From the NCBI RefSeq assembly GCF_020832205.1, contig NZ_JAFIFD010000003.1:1-64000 (forward strand): a stretch of 64,000 nt of DNA, written 5' to 3'. Below are positions 39,444 through 47,801 of this stretch, piece by piece. This DNA comes from Exiguobacterium sp. (GTDB lineage Bacteria > Bacillota > Bacilli > Exiguobacteriales > Exiguobacteriaceae). Both the position numbers and the translations under genes were made by a program. The notes beneath the pieces are model-generated. The model did no database searches. It had not been told where the DNA came from and saw only the letters and a list, made by a program, of their open reading frames with translations. Each line of letters starts with the position of its first letter. Within the stretch, counting starts at the first letter, position 1.

Positions 39444-40298
39444 ATGAAATGGAAAGGCAGACAGGCGAGTCGAAACGTGGAAGACCGGCGCGGCCAACGG
39501 GTCGGCGGCAAAGGGATCGCCGGCATCGGCGGCGGGTTCGGGCTCATTTTGGTCATCGTGTTCACGCTCTTAAACGGCGGCAATCCGGCCGACATCGTCA
39601 ACAACATCGGCTTGAACGAACCGCAATCCTCGGAAACGTACCAAGGATCGGCGCGGGAAGAAGAGATGGCTGATTTTGTGTCGGTCGTCTTACGGGACAC
39701 CGAGGAAGTATGGACGGACATTTTCGCCGAGAACGGCTTGACGTATCGTGAACCGACGCTCGTCTTATTTTCCGGACAAGTCGAATCGGCGTGCGGCATC
39801 GCCGGCTCTGCGGTCGGCCCGTTCTACTGCCCGGGCGACCAGAAACTGTACATCGATTTAAGTTTTTATGACGAACTGAGTCAACGCTTCAACGCCCCGG
39901 GTGACTTCGCGATGGCGTACGTCGTCGCTCATGAGGTCGGTCACCACGTTCAGACACTGCTCGGTACGACAAATGAAATCATGCCGCTTCGAAACGAAAT
40001 GAGTGAAGCCGAATTCAACAAGTACTTAGTCCGTTTTGAATTACAGGCGGATTACTTCGCGGGCGTCTGGGCCCACCACGCCCAAGGGATGGGCTATCTA
40101 GAGGCGGGTGACTTTGAAGAAGCGATGAACGCCGCTCACCAAATCGGAGACGACACGCTTCAAAAACAAGCACGCGGGTACGTCACGCCGGACTCGTTCA
40201 CACACGGGACGTCCGAACAGCGCAAGCGCTGGTTCGAGAAAGGATTCCAAAACGGGACGATCCAAGGCGGGGACACGTTCAATACAAACAAGTTATGA
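39444..40298 (+). CDS. Neutral zinc metallopeptidase, YpfJ family
   Basis: 284 residues. Basic N-terminus (KWKGRQASRNVEDRRGQRVGGKGI), one membrane span at about 26-44, and a zinc-binding HEVGHH motif (VVAHEVGHHVQ) near residue 170 with a probable third ligand Glu/Asp in RFELQADYFAGVW. The conserved CGIAGSAVGPFYCPGDQKLYIDLSFYDEL block is diagnostic. Membrane-anchored, catalytic part probably outside. Physiological substrate unknown. Confidence 0.92.
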   Translation: MKWKGRQASRNVEDRRGQRVGGKGIAGIGGGFGLILVIVFTLLNGGNPADIVNNIGLNEPQSSETYQGSAREEEMADFVSVVLRDTEEVWTDIFAENGLTYREPTLVLFSGQVESACGIAGSAVGPFYCPGDQKLYIDLSFYDELSQRFNAPGDFAMAYVVAHEVGHHVQTLLGTTNEIMPLRNEMSEAEFNKYLVRFELQADYFAGVWAHHAQGMGYLEAGDFEEAMNAAHQIGDDTLQKQARGYVTPDSFTHGTSEQRKRWFEKGFQNGTIQGGDTFNTNKL

Positions 40299-40303
40299 CG
40301 ACG

Positions 40304-40331
40304 AGGTCGAGCACAGGCTCGGCCTTTTTTT
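40304..40331 (+). terminator. Terminator after the metallopeptidase
   Basis: Stem AGGTCGAGC / GCTCGGCCT around ACAG, then TTTTTT. Confidence 0.85.
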
Positions 40332-40339
40332 GATTGCAG

Positions 40340-40369
40340 TTGGCTTGTGCCGAAAGAATCCGCTATCAT
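40340..40369 (+). promoter_or_regulatory. Possible murR promoter
   Basis: TTGGCT (40340-40345), 18-base spacer, TATCAT (40364-40369). Confidence 0.4.
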
Positions 40370-40406
40370 TAGAACAAGACACCAGTAGCAGGAAGGGGAT
40401 GACCGG

Positions 40407-41255
40407 ATGGAATCCTTACTAAAAAAAATCGAACTCGCCTTGAGCGAGATGACGTCCGTCGAGAAAAAAATTGCGGACTATATTTTGACACACTCGACAC
40501 TCGTCCCGAACATGACGACGAAAGAGCTCGCCCTGAAGACCGACGTGTCCGAGGCAAGTATCGTCCGTTTCGCTCGTGTCGTCGGGATCGACAGTTTCAA
40601 GGCGTTCAAACTTGCGCTCGTGAAAGATTTGGCCATCACGGAGACGACGTTGACCGACTTCAACGTGCTCCAACAGAAAGATACTCCGTACGACTCGTTC
40701 CAAAAAGTCATCCACGTCAACAAGATGGCCGTCGAAGCGTGTGCGGAGGCGATGGACAAGCGCGAGCTCGAACATGCGATCGACACGTTCGCCCGCGCCA
40801 ACCGCGTCGTCTTTTATGGAGTCGGCGGCTCGTCGACGGCGGCGTATGACGCGCAGTATAAGTTCACGAAACTCGGCTATGCCGCGCAGACGTCACAAGA
40901 TTTTCATTATATGTTGTCGCTCATCCCCCACCTCGGACCGACCGATGTGTTCGTCGCGATCAGCACGTCGGGTCGGACGAAAGATGTGCTTGAGCTCGTC
41001 CGGTTCGCGAAAAAGCAAGGTGTCCCGGTCGTCGCCATCACGGACCTCGACAAGTCACCGCTTTACCGCGAAGCCGATGTCCGGCTCTGTACGCCGAACG
41101 TAGAGCGCGACTTTAGAATTGCGAGCATCGCTTCACGGATGACGCAATTGACGATTGTCGACACGCTCTACATGGGGCTGCTCCACCGAAAAGGGGAAGG
41201 ACTCATCGACAAGTACGCCGAGGCGCGCGACGAGATGGTGAAGCTGCGGCGATGA
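40407..41255 (+). CDS. murR: RpiR-family regulator, probable MurR
   Basis: 282 residues. N-terminal HTH (LALSEMTSVEKKIADYILTHSTLVPNMTTKELALKTDVSEASIVRFARVVGIDSF) and a C-terminal SIS sugar-phosphate domain (VVFYGVGGSSTAAYDAQYKFTKLG; FVAISTSGRTKDVLELV). MurR proteins respond to MurNAc-6-phosphate; the assignment follows from the murQ-murP-mupG operon 600 bases downstream on the same strand. A candidate operator overlaps the murQ promoter. Confidence 0.88.
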   Translation: MESLLKKIELALSEMTSVEKKIADYILTHSTLVPNMTTKELALKTDVSEASIVRFARVVGIDSFKAFKLALVKDLAITETTLTDFNVLQQKDTPYDSFQKVIHVNKMAVEACAEAMDKRELEHAIDTFARANRVVFYGVGGSSTAAYDAQYKFTKLGYAAQTSQDFHYMLSLIPHLGPTDVFVAISTSGRTKDVLELVRFAKKQGVPVVAITDLDKSPLYREADVRLCTPNVERDFRIASIASRMTQLTIVDTLYMGLLHRKGEGLIDKYAEARDEMVKLRR

Positions 41256-41716
41256 AGATTCGACCGTACACAAACGCGGACCGAGGCCGGTTGGAGTCGT
41301 TTCTTCGCCGCCAAGTGACGTTTGCCGCCATGAATGAACAGACACCGGACGCGTTTTGTCTGGAGAACGTGGCGGACTTCGAGGCCGAAGGGACGGTCAG
41401 CCTGTTGGCGGAAGCAGATGAGGGAGTCGTCGCCATCGCCGACCTGTTGAGACGGCACCCGGTCGACGGTTCGCTCTGGCTCGGTTTGTTCGTCGTCGAT
41501 GAACGATTTCACGGCAACGGAGTCGCGCAAATCCTTTACGAACAGCTCGAGCGGGAACAGATGCTTCCTCATCATTCCGTATTTCGGCTTGGCGTCCTCC
41601 CGCATAACGAGCGGGCGTACCGCTTTTGGGAGCGGCAAGGCTACGTGTATGAGAAAGATTCAGTGACGGCACGGGGCGACGCCGTCCACGTCCTCAAAAA
41701 AGAAGGCAAGGCATGA
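41252..41716 (+). CDS. GNAT-family N-acetyltransferase
   Basis: 154 residues; overlaps murR by four bases (ATGA). Acetyl-CoA loop in LFVVDERFHGNGVAQILYEQLE and the C-terminal LGVLPHNERAYRFWERQGYVYEKDSV of GNAT enzymes. Being coupled to murR it may act on a cell-wall sugar or peptide, but no substrate can be read from the sequence. Confidence 0.85.
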   Translation: MKIRPYTNADRGRLESFLRRQVTFAAMNEQTPDAFCLENVADFEAEGTVSLLAEADEGVVAIADLLRRHPVDGSLWLGLFVVDERFHGNGVAQILYEQLEREQMLPHHSVFRLGVLPHNERAYRFWERQGYVYEKDSVTARGDAVHVLKKEGKA

Positions 41717-41738
41717 ACTCGACGGGTGACCGGTCGAG
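41711..41738 (+). terminator. Terminator after the murR-GNAT unit
   Basis: Stem AACTCGAC / GTCGAGTT, then TTTTC. Confidence 0.75.
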
Positions 41739-41791
41739 TTTTTCATTTGATTCACCGTCTATGAAATTTTAATTCTTTATATTTTTAAAAA

Positions 41792-41822
41792 AATTTGACT
41801 TTAAATTTCAAATTAGTACAAT
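41792..41822 (+). promoter_or_regulatory. murQ promoter and candidate MurR operator
   Basis: TTGACT (41795-41800), 16-base spacer, TACAAT (41817-41822). The palindrome AATTTGA-N9-TCAAATT (41792-41814) covers the -35 and most of the spacer, a placement fit for repression. Confidence 0.65.
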
Positions 41823-41851
41823 AAAAGCATAGAGAAGAAAGGATGGTGGCG

Positions 41852-42736
41852 ATGCTACATAAACTAGCTACGGAACGACGAAATGAACGGACGATGAACC
41901 TTGACGAGATGTCGGTCGAGGCGCTATTGACCGTGATGAATGAGGAAGACGCGCGTGTACCGCACGTCATCAAAGAAGAAGTGGCCGTCATCGCCCAAGT
42001 GGCAGAACGGGCCATCACTTCGTTTAAACAAGGCGGGCGCTTGATTTATATCGGGGCTGGGACGAGCGGACGGCTCGGGATTTTAGATGCGGCCGAATGT
42101 GTGCCGACGTTCGGGGTATCGCCGGACATGGTCGTCGGACTGATCGCCGGGGGCGAACGCGCGCTCATCAAAGCGGTCGAAGGGGCAGAAGACAGCAAGG
42201 AATTGGCAGTCAATGATTTGAAAGCGCTTCACTTGGATGAGCGCGATACGGTCGTCGGCATCGCCGCGAGCGGACGGACGCCATACGTCATCGGCGGGCT
42301 TGATTACGCGCGCGAGGTCGGCGCGACGACAGCCGCGTTGTCGTGTAATAAAGGATCGAAAATCAGCGAGCACGCCGAGTTTAAAATCGAGGTCGAGACG
42401 GGTCCGGAAGTATTGACCGGATCGACGCGCTTGAAAGCTGGGACGGCTCAAAAGCTCGTCCTCAACATGATCTCGACGGCGTCGATGATCGGCATCGGCA
42501 AAGTGTATCAAAACTTGATGGTCGACGTGCAGCCGACGAACGAGAAGCTTGAAGTGCGGGCCAAACGGATGATTGCGGAAGCGACAGGGGTCGACGAACA
42601 GACGGCCGCGCGTTATTTCGATTCATCGAACGGTCACGTCAAGACGGCGATCGTCATGATTTTAGCCGACGTTTCCTATGCGGAGGCAGTCGAGCGATTA
42701 CAGCGTGCGAACGGATTCGTCCGCGACGCGCTCTAA
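41852..42736 (+). CDS. murQ: N-acetylmuramic acid 6-phosphate etherase
   Basis: Cleaves the lactyl ether of MurNAc-6P to GlcNAc-6P and D-lactate. 294 residues from ATG 41852 (the ATG at 41843 abuts its SD). SIS fold with [24 protein letters not shown] and [15 protein letters not shown], and the conserved [21 protein letters not shown]. First gene of murQ-murP-mupG. Confidence 0.96.
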   Translation: MLHKLATERRNERTMNLDEMSVEALLTVMNEEDARVPHVIKEEVAVIAQVAERAITSFKQGGRLIYIGAGTSGRLGILDAAECVPTFGVSPDMVVGLIAGGERALIKAVEGAEDSKELAVNDLKALHLDERDTVVGIAASGRTPYVIGGLDYAREVGATTAALSCNKGSKISEHAEFKIEVETGPEVLTGSTRLKAGTAQKLVLNMISTASMIGIGKVYQNLMVDVQPTNEKLEVRAKRMIAEATGVDEQTAARYFDSSNGHVKTAIVMILADVSYAEAVERLQRANGFVRDAL

Positions 42737-42749
42737 GGGGGATTACGAG

Positions 42750-44123
42750 ATGAAGAAAGAAGAGGTGTTGGCGCACGCCATACTCGAGCATGTCGGGGGA
42801 AAAGATAACATCCGTCAACTCGCGCATTGCATGACGCGCGTCCGTTTGGCGTTAAAAGACCCAACGAAAGTGAACATCGACGGATTGAAAAAAGTCGACG
42901 GTGTCATGGGCGTCATCGATGACGAGACGCTCCAAATCGTCGTCGGGCCGGGAACGGTCAACCGCGTCGCCGACCATTTGAGCCGGGAAACGGGGCTCGC
43001 AATCGGGGAAGAAGCGGTCGATGCGAACTTGACGCCCGACGAGCGGGCAGCGATTGAACGCCAAAAAGTGAAAGACAAACAGAAGTCGCCGTTCAAACGT
43101 TTCTTGCGCCGTTTAGGGAACATCTTTATCCCGCTCATCCCGGGGCTTGTCGCTTCAGGGATCATCAACGGGACGGCGAACTTTGCGAAAAACGCCGGCG
43201 TCGACCCGACGGAGACGTGGATGCAGATTCTCTTATTGCTCGGTAGCACGGTCTTCGCCTACCTTGCCATTCTCGTCGGATGGAACACGGCGAAAGAATT
43301 CGGAGGCACACCGGTACTCGGTGCCATCGCCGGGGGAATTTTGTTCAACCCGATGCTCGCCGACATCACGATTTACGGGGAACCGCTCGTCGTCGGACGG
43401 GGTGGATTGTTCGGGGTCATTTTTGCGGCTTGGCTCATGACGTACATCGAGAAGCATGTCCGTCGGTTCATGCCGACAGCGGTCGATATTATCTTCACAC
43501 CGCTTCTCACGGTGCTCGTCGTCGGTTTCACGGCACTCTATGCGGTCATGCCGGTCGCTGGTGTCTTGTCGGACGGGATCATGCGCGGGCTGAACGCCGT
43601 GCTTGAAGTCGGCGGACCGCTCGCCGGGGCCGTCCTCGCCGGGTTCTTCCTGCCGCTCGTTATGGTCGGGTTGCACCACGGGTTGACACCGATTCACTTG
43701 GAGCTCCTCAACACGGTCGGGAACACGGCGCTGTTGCCGATTCTCGCCATGGCTGGTGCCGGACAGGTCGGGGCCGCCATTGCGATTTTCGTGAAGACGC
43801 GCAACCAACGTCTCCGCAACATCATTAAAGGGGCCATCCCGGTCGGCTTCCTCGGAATCGGCGAGCCGCTCCTTTACGGGGTCACGCTCCCGCTCGGGCG
43901 TCCGTTCTTGACGGCGTGTATGGGCGCCGCGGTCGGCGGAGCGTTCCAAGCGACGATGAAGACGGCAGCGCTCGGGATCGGTGTCTCCGGTCTCTCGCTC
44001 ACACCGCTCATCGACAACGGGATGTACTTGACGTATATTGGGGGTCTCGTCATCTCGTATACGGCAGGCTTCATCTTCACGTATTTGTTCGGCTTCAAAG
44101 AAGAGATGGCAGACGGAATTTGA
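42750..44123 (+). CDS. murP: PTS MurNAc-specific EIIBC component
   Basis: 457 residues from ATG 42750 after AAGGGGGA. N-terminal EIIB domain with phosphorylatable Cys in RQLAHCMTRVRLAL (about residue 27), a linker, then EIIC with about ten membrane segments (GLVASGIINGTANF, MVGLHHGLTPIHLELL, GIGEPLLYGVTLPLGRPF). No EIIA domain, so it must borrow a glucose-type EIIA. MurNAc specificity is inferred from murQ and mupG beside it. Confidence 0.92.
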   Translation: MKKEEVLAHAILEHVGGKDNIRQLAHCMTRVRLALKDPTKVNIDGLKKVDGVMGVIDDETLQIVVGPGTVNRVADHLSRETGLAIGEEAVDANLTPDERAAIERQKVKDKQKSPFKRFLRRLGNIFIPLIPGLVASGIINGTANFAKNAGVDPTETWMQILLLLGSTVFAYLAILVGWNTAKEFGGTPVLGAIAGGILFNPMLADITIYGEPLVVGRGGLFGVIFAAWLMTYIEKHVRRFMPTAVDIIFTPLLTVLVVGFTALYAVMPVAGVLSDGIMRGLNAVLEVGGPLAGAVLAGFFLPLVMVGLHHGLTPIHLELLNTVGNTALLPILAMAGAGQVGAAIAIFVKTRNQRLRNIIKGAIPVGFLGIGEPLLYGVTLPLGRPFLTACMGAAVGGAFQATMKTAALGIGVSGLSLTPLIDNGMYLTYIGGLVISYTAGFIFTYLFGFKEEMADGI

Positions 44124-44129
44124 CAATCG

Positions 44130-44156
44130 AGGTGGCTCCGAGGAGTCACCTTTTTG
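44130..44156 (+). terminator. Internal stem-loop between murP and mupG
   Basis: Stem AGGTGGCTC / GAGTCACCT, then TTTTTG. May reduce mupG expression relative to murQP. Confidence 0.65.
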
Positions 44157-44173
44157 TTTAGGAGGAGTGGACT

Positions 44174-45223
44174 ATGAAAGGATTATCCGTTTACTTGAGC
44201 GAACCGCTCACCCAACAGTTCGAGGAATGGATCGGGCGCATGCGCGAAATAGGATTCACGTCACTATTCACCTCGCTGCACATTCCGGAAGATGACCCTT
44301 CCGTCTATACGGAGCGGCTCCGGCAGCTCGGCGCAGTTGCCAAACAGTATGAGATGGAACTGTTCGCCGACATCGCCCCGACGTCACTCGCCGCACTCGG
44401 CAAGACGTGGGACGACGCCCATACGCTTCTCGAATGGGGCGTGACCGGTCTCCGTGTCGATTATGGGGTGACCCCAAGACAAGTCGCCGATTTGTCGAAA
44501 CGGATGACGGTCGCGTTGAACGCGAGCACGATATCGGCCGAAGAGCTTGAAGAGATGAAACGGGAGGGACTCGACACGAACAACGTCGAGGCATGGCATA
44601 ACTTTTATCCGCGGCCGGAGACGGGACTCGACCGGACGTGGTTTGAGGAGAAGAATGCGTGGTTGAAACGGCAAGGATTGAGCGTGCAGGCGTTCATCCC
44701 GGGCGATGGGACACTCCGTGGACCGTTATATGAGCGATTGCCGACGCTTGAAGACCACCGTCACTTGTCCCCGTTCGCTTGTTTGATCGATCTCGCCTCG
44801 ACCGTCGACCGCATCTTAGTCGGGGACCCGGGACTTTCGGAGGCGGCCGTGGCCCAATTCGCTGCCTATGCGGAAGGCGTGGTCGTCCTCCACGCGGAAG
44901 CGGACGTAGCGGTTTTGGCATCGGCTGACGTTCACACGAATCGCATGGACCCGGCGCGTGACGTCGTGCGTTCCGTGGAATCCCGGTCGTATGGACGTCC
45001 GGGAGACGGTGCGCTCGTTCCGAGTCATAGCGCGGCCAGACCGCTTGGCACGATCACGATTGACAACGTCGACTACGGACGCTATGCTGGCGAAATGCAA
45101 GTGACGAAAGTGGATCTTCAAGCCGACGCACGCGTGAACGTCATCGGACGTGTCATCGAGCGGGACCGTCCGCTCGTCCAAGCGATCGGGCCAGGCACGA
45201 AGTTTCGAATCGAGTGGAGTTGA
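44174..45223 (+). CDS. mupG: 6-phospho-N-acetylmuramidase MupG (DUF871)
   Basis: 349 residues. An N-terminal TIM barrel (GFTSLFTSLHIPEDDP, ELFADIAPTSLAALG, GVTGLRVDYGV, NASTISAEEL, NFYPRPETGL, AFIPGDGTLRGPLYERLPTLEDHR) and a C-terminal domain ending AIGPGTKFRIE define DUF871. In Staphylococcus aureus MupG splits MurNAc-6P-GlcNAc and lies with murQ-murP-murR, the set found here. It implies import of the intact disaccharide by MurP. Confidence 0.92.
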   Translation: MKGLSVYLSEPLTQQFEEWIGRMREIGFTSLFTSLHIPEDDPSVYTERLRQLGAVAKQYEMELFADIAPTSLAALGKTWDDAHTLLEWGVTGLRVDYGVTPRQVADLSKRMTVALNASTISAEELEEMKREGLDTNNVEAWHNFYPRPETGLDRTWFEEKNAWLKRQGLSVQAFIPGDGTLRGPLYERLPTLEDHRHLSPFACLIDLASTVDRILVGDPGLSEAAVAQFAAYAEGVVVLHAEADVAVLASADVHTNRMDPARDVVRSVESRSYGRPGDGALVPSHSAARPLGTITIDNVDYGRYAGEMQVTKVDLQADARVNVIGRVIERDRPLVQAIGPGTKFRIEWS

Positions 45224-45282
45224 CGTTCGTGATTGCCACGCTCCCTTGTCATTGTGTACAGTAGAGGGGGAGGGACGCTATT

Positions 45283-45786
45283 ATGAAAGATATCAACTTT
45301 AACATCATCGCCGACGATGCGACGGACGGACACGGCGGGTTCGGGGTCGGATCGCTCAGCTTGAACAATATGTCTCCGGTCATTATCGACGCCGAGGCGG
45401 GCACGGCTGTCATCGACATGGGTGCGATGCACGCCAAGTCGGCGATCGAGAAGCGTATCAAGTTTTTGACCGACCCGGAAGCGGTGCCGAACGGCAAGCC
45501 GTATTGGATCGTCTGGGTGACCGTCGGACGCAAGCCGGAAGGGTTTTACTACGGAGGCGTCGCGGCGTGTGACTTGTCCGTCGACGTCGAGGCGCGTCGT
45601 GGCTATAAATTGTTGCCGTATCATGTCAACCAGATGGATAAATCGCTCAAAGGACGCATCTTGATCGACATGATGGATGCGCCGTCCCGGGACGTCTTGG
45701 CTCGCTTCTTGCAAGCGCACCGTCCCGAAATTTGGGAGCAGTCGACCGAGCTGCGCGAAGAGCTTGCGCGCTTGGCTGCCGAGTGA
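45283..45786 (+). CDS. YwhD family protein
   Basis: 167 residues, nearly all one domain (FNIIADDATDGHGGFGVGSLSLNNMSPVIID...WVTVGRKPEGFYYGGVAACDL...SLKGRILIDMMDAPSRDVLARFL). Recognised as YwhD of Bacillus, whose function is unknown. Own terminator follows. In Bacillus it lies close to speE-speB, as in this window. Confidence 0.85.
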   Translation: MKDINFNIIADDATDGHGGFGVGSLSLNNMSPVIIDAEAGTAVIDMGAMHAKSAIEKRIKFLTDPEAVPNGKPYWIVWVTVGRKPEGFYYGGVAACDLSVDVEARRGYKLLPYHVNQMDKSLKGRILIDMMDAPSRDVLARFLQAHRPEIWEQSTELREELARLAAE

Positions 45787-45822
45787 AAAAGATTGGACCG
45801 GTTTCGGTCTCCAATCTTTTTT
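45786..45822 (+). terminator. Terminator after ywhD
   Basis: Stem AAAAGATTGGACC / GGTCTCCAATCTTTT around GGTTTC, T-rich end. Confidence 0.85.
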
Positions 45823-45882
45823 GTTTGGTTTGGCTAGAAAGCGGGAATCTAGAGCTGTTATGAATTTGTGATTGTAGCGTAA

Positions 45883-45912
45883 TTGTATGAAAATTCAGTA
45901 TTATGCTATACT
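45883..45912 (+). promoter_or_regulatory. Probable promoter of the dicarboxylate/amino-acid symporter gene
   Basis: TTGTAT (45883-45888), 18-base spacer, TATACT (45907-45912). Confidence 0.5.
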
Positions 45913-45945
45913 ATACGCACTGTGTAAAAAAGAAAGGGTGACACG

Positions 45946-47208
45946 ATGAGTGAAACGAAGAAAATTCTAATTGGTCTTGTACTGGGGGTCATCGTCGGAC
46001 TAGGGCTAGCCGGTCTGTCTGGCAACGTGTATGATATCGTCAATACGTACATACTTTCCCCGGTCGGAACCGTGTTTTTGAACTTGATTAAAATGCTGGT
46101 CGTGCCGATCGTCTTCTTCTCGATCATTCTCGGCGTTATGGGTCTTGGGGACCCGAAAGAGCTCGGTCGTGTCGGATCGAAGGCACTTTTGTTCTTCTTG
46201 ACGACGACGGCACTCGCCATCATGCTCGCGATGGGTGTGGCATCGGTCATTCAGCCAGGTGAGCGCGGCGACTTCCCGACGGCGAACTTAGAGTTTGAGA
46301 CGGCGGCGTCGGAAGAATCGTCGAACATCGTTCAGACGTTCGTCAACATGATTCCGACGAACCCGATCCAAGCGCTAGCCGAAGGCAACATGTTGCAAAT
46401 CATCGTCTTCGCGGCGCTGATCGGTTTCGCGATGATCGCGCTCGGAGAACGCGCCAAAACGTGGCGCCGGTTCGTGAAACAAGGGGACCGCATCATGATG
46501 CACCTCATCCATTTGGTCATGAAACTCGCCCCGTACGGTGCCTTCGCCTTGATCGCTTCGGCGATTGGCGGCATCGGATTTGACGCGGTGGCAGCGATGG
46601 CGTGGTACATGTTCGCGGTCGTCTTGACGCTCTTCTTGCATGCGACCATCGTCTATGGCGGTGCGCTTCTCTTCCTCGGGAAGATGAGCCCGGTGTTCTT
46701 CTTCAAGAACTTCTACGAGGCCATCACGCTCGCTTTCTCGACGTCATCGTCGAACGCGACGCTCCCGGTATCGATGGAGCTCGCCCAAACGAAGCTCGGC
46801 GTGCCACGTTCCATCTCGTCATTCGTCCAGCCGCTCGGCGCGACGGTGAACATGGACGGAACGGCCATCATGCAAGGGGTCGCGACCATCTTCATCGCTC
46901 AAGTATTTGCGGCCGACTTGACGATTACAGAGCTTGTGACCGTCGTCATCACGGCAGTCCTCGCCTCAATCGGAACAGCTGGCGTACCAGGTGTCGGGCT
47001 CATCATGCTCGCACTCGTCTTGCAGTCGGTCAACTTGCCGGTCGAAGGGATCGCCCTCATCATCGGGGTCGACCGAATCCTCGACATGCTCCGTACGTCT
47101 GTCAACATCACGGGTGATGCGACATGTGCGGTCGTCGTATCGAAACTTGAAGAGAAACATCTTCCACCTGTCGATGAAGACGCGTGGGACGAAGTCGAAG
47201 CGAAATAA
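45946..47208 (+). CDS. Dicarboxylate/amino acid:cation symporter (DAACS family)
   Basis: 420 residues with eight membrane spans and two re-entrant loops. Family motifs: STSSSNATLPVS (HP1), PLGATVNMDGTAIMQG (TM7 Na site), GTAGVPGVGLIMLALVL (HP2) and GVDRILDMLRTSVNITGD (TM8). The TM8 Arg of RTSVN is the residue that contacts acidic side chains in glutamate/aspartate transporters, suggesting such substrates or C4-dicarboxylates; the choice cannot be settled. Confidence 0.9.
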   Translation: MSETKKILIGLVLGVIVGLGLAGLSGNVYDIVNTYILSPVGTVFLNLIKMLVVPIVFFSIILGVMGLGDPKELGRVGSKALLFFLTTTALAIMLAMGVASVIQPGERGDFPTANLEFETAASEESSNIVQTFVNMIPTNPIQALAEGNMLQIIVFAALIGFAMIALGERAKTWRRFVKQGDRIMMHLIHLVMKLAPYGAFALIASAIGGIGFDAVAAMAWYMFAVVLTLFLHATIVYGGALLFLGKMSPVFFFKNFYEAITLAFSTSSSNATLPVSMELAQTKLGVPRSISSFVQPLGATVNMDGTAIMQGVATIFIAQVFAADLTITELVTVVITAVLASIGTAGVPGVGLIMLALVLQSVNLPVEGIALIIGVDRILDMLRTSVNITGDATCAVVVSKLEEKHLPPVDEDAWDEVEAK

Positions 47209-47212
47209 CGAG

Positions 47213-47247
47213 AAGGCTGCCCCGCAACGTGCGGGACAGCCTTTTTT
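47213..47247 (+). terminator. Terminator of the symporter gene
   Basis: Stem AAGGCTG-CCCCGC / GCGGGAC-AGCCTT around AACGT, then TTTT. Confidence 0.85.
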
Positions 47248-47267
47248 GAGGAAAGGGGATGGACGTG

Positions 47268-47801
47268 ATGGAATGGGAACTCATCCCGATCCCGCTGTTC
47301 ATTGTAATCAGTATCGTGCTCAACAGTCTTATTGCGGTCGCCGGCGTGTTGCCGAGCGCGTTTTTGACGGCGCTGAACGTGCAAGTGCTCGGCTTCGGAC
47401 CCGGTGTCATCGTCTCGATGACCGGGGAGGCGCTCGGAGCGATCGTCAGCTTCATCCTCTACCGAAAAGCGTTACATACGTATGCGCCGCCGTCCGGAAG
47501 ACGACTCAAGCGGCTTCGGGAAGCGGGAGGGGCAGAGGCGTGGTTTCTCGTCCTCGGCATGCGGCTGTTGCCGTTCGTGCCGTCGGGACTCGTGACGCTG
47601 TCGGCCGCATACAGCCGGATGACACTCTCATCATTCTCGGTGGCGAGTACGATCGGAAAAGGGCCCGCGCTCTTGATCGAGGCACTCGCGGTGACCGCGA
47701 TCATGGATGTCGCGACGGGCTGGCAACTTGCGTTGGTCGTCGTCCTCGCCTTGACGTATTTCATCTGGCGCAGCCGTCAGAGCAGCGGCGAGAAGATGTG
47801 A
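47268..47801 (+). CDS. VTT-domain (DedA/TVP38-like) membrane protein
   Basis: 177 residues. The SD AAAGGGG favours ATG 47268 (nine bases) over ATG 47259. VTT-type features: re-entrant LPSAFLTALNVQVLGFGPGVIVSMTGEALGAIVSFILYR and the GMRLLPFVPSGLVTLSAAYSRM element typical of TVP38/DedA proteins, involved in lipid scrambling or transport. Its last 25 bases overlap the 3' end of the cardiolipin synthase gene on the other strand. Confidence 0.8.
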   Translation: MEWELIPIPLFIVISIVLNSLIAVAGVLPSAFLTALNVQVLGFGPGVIVSMTGEALGAIVSFILYRKALHTYAPPSGRRLKRLREAGGAEAWFLVLGMRLLPFVPSGLVTLSAAYSRMTLSSFSVASTIGKGPALLIEALAVTAIMDVATGWQLALVVVLALTYFIWRSRQSSGEKM

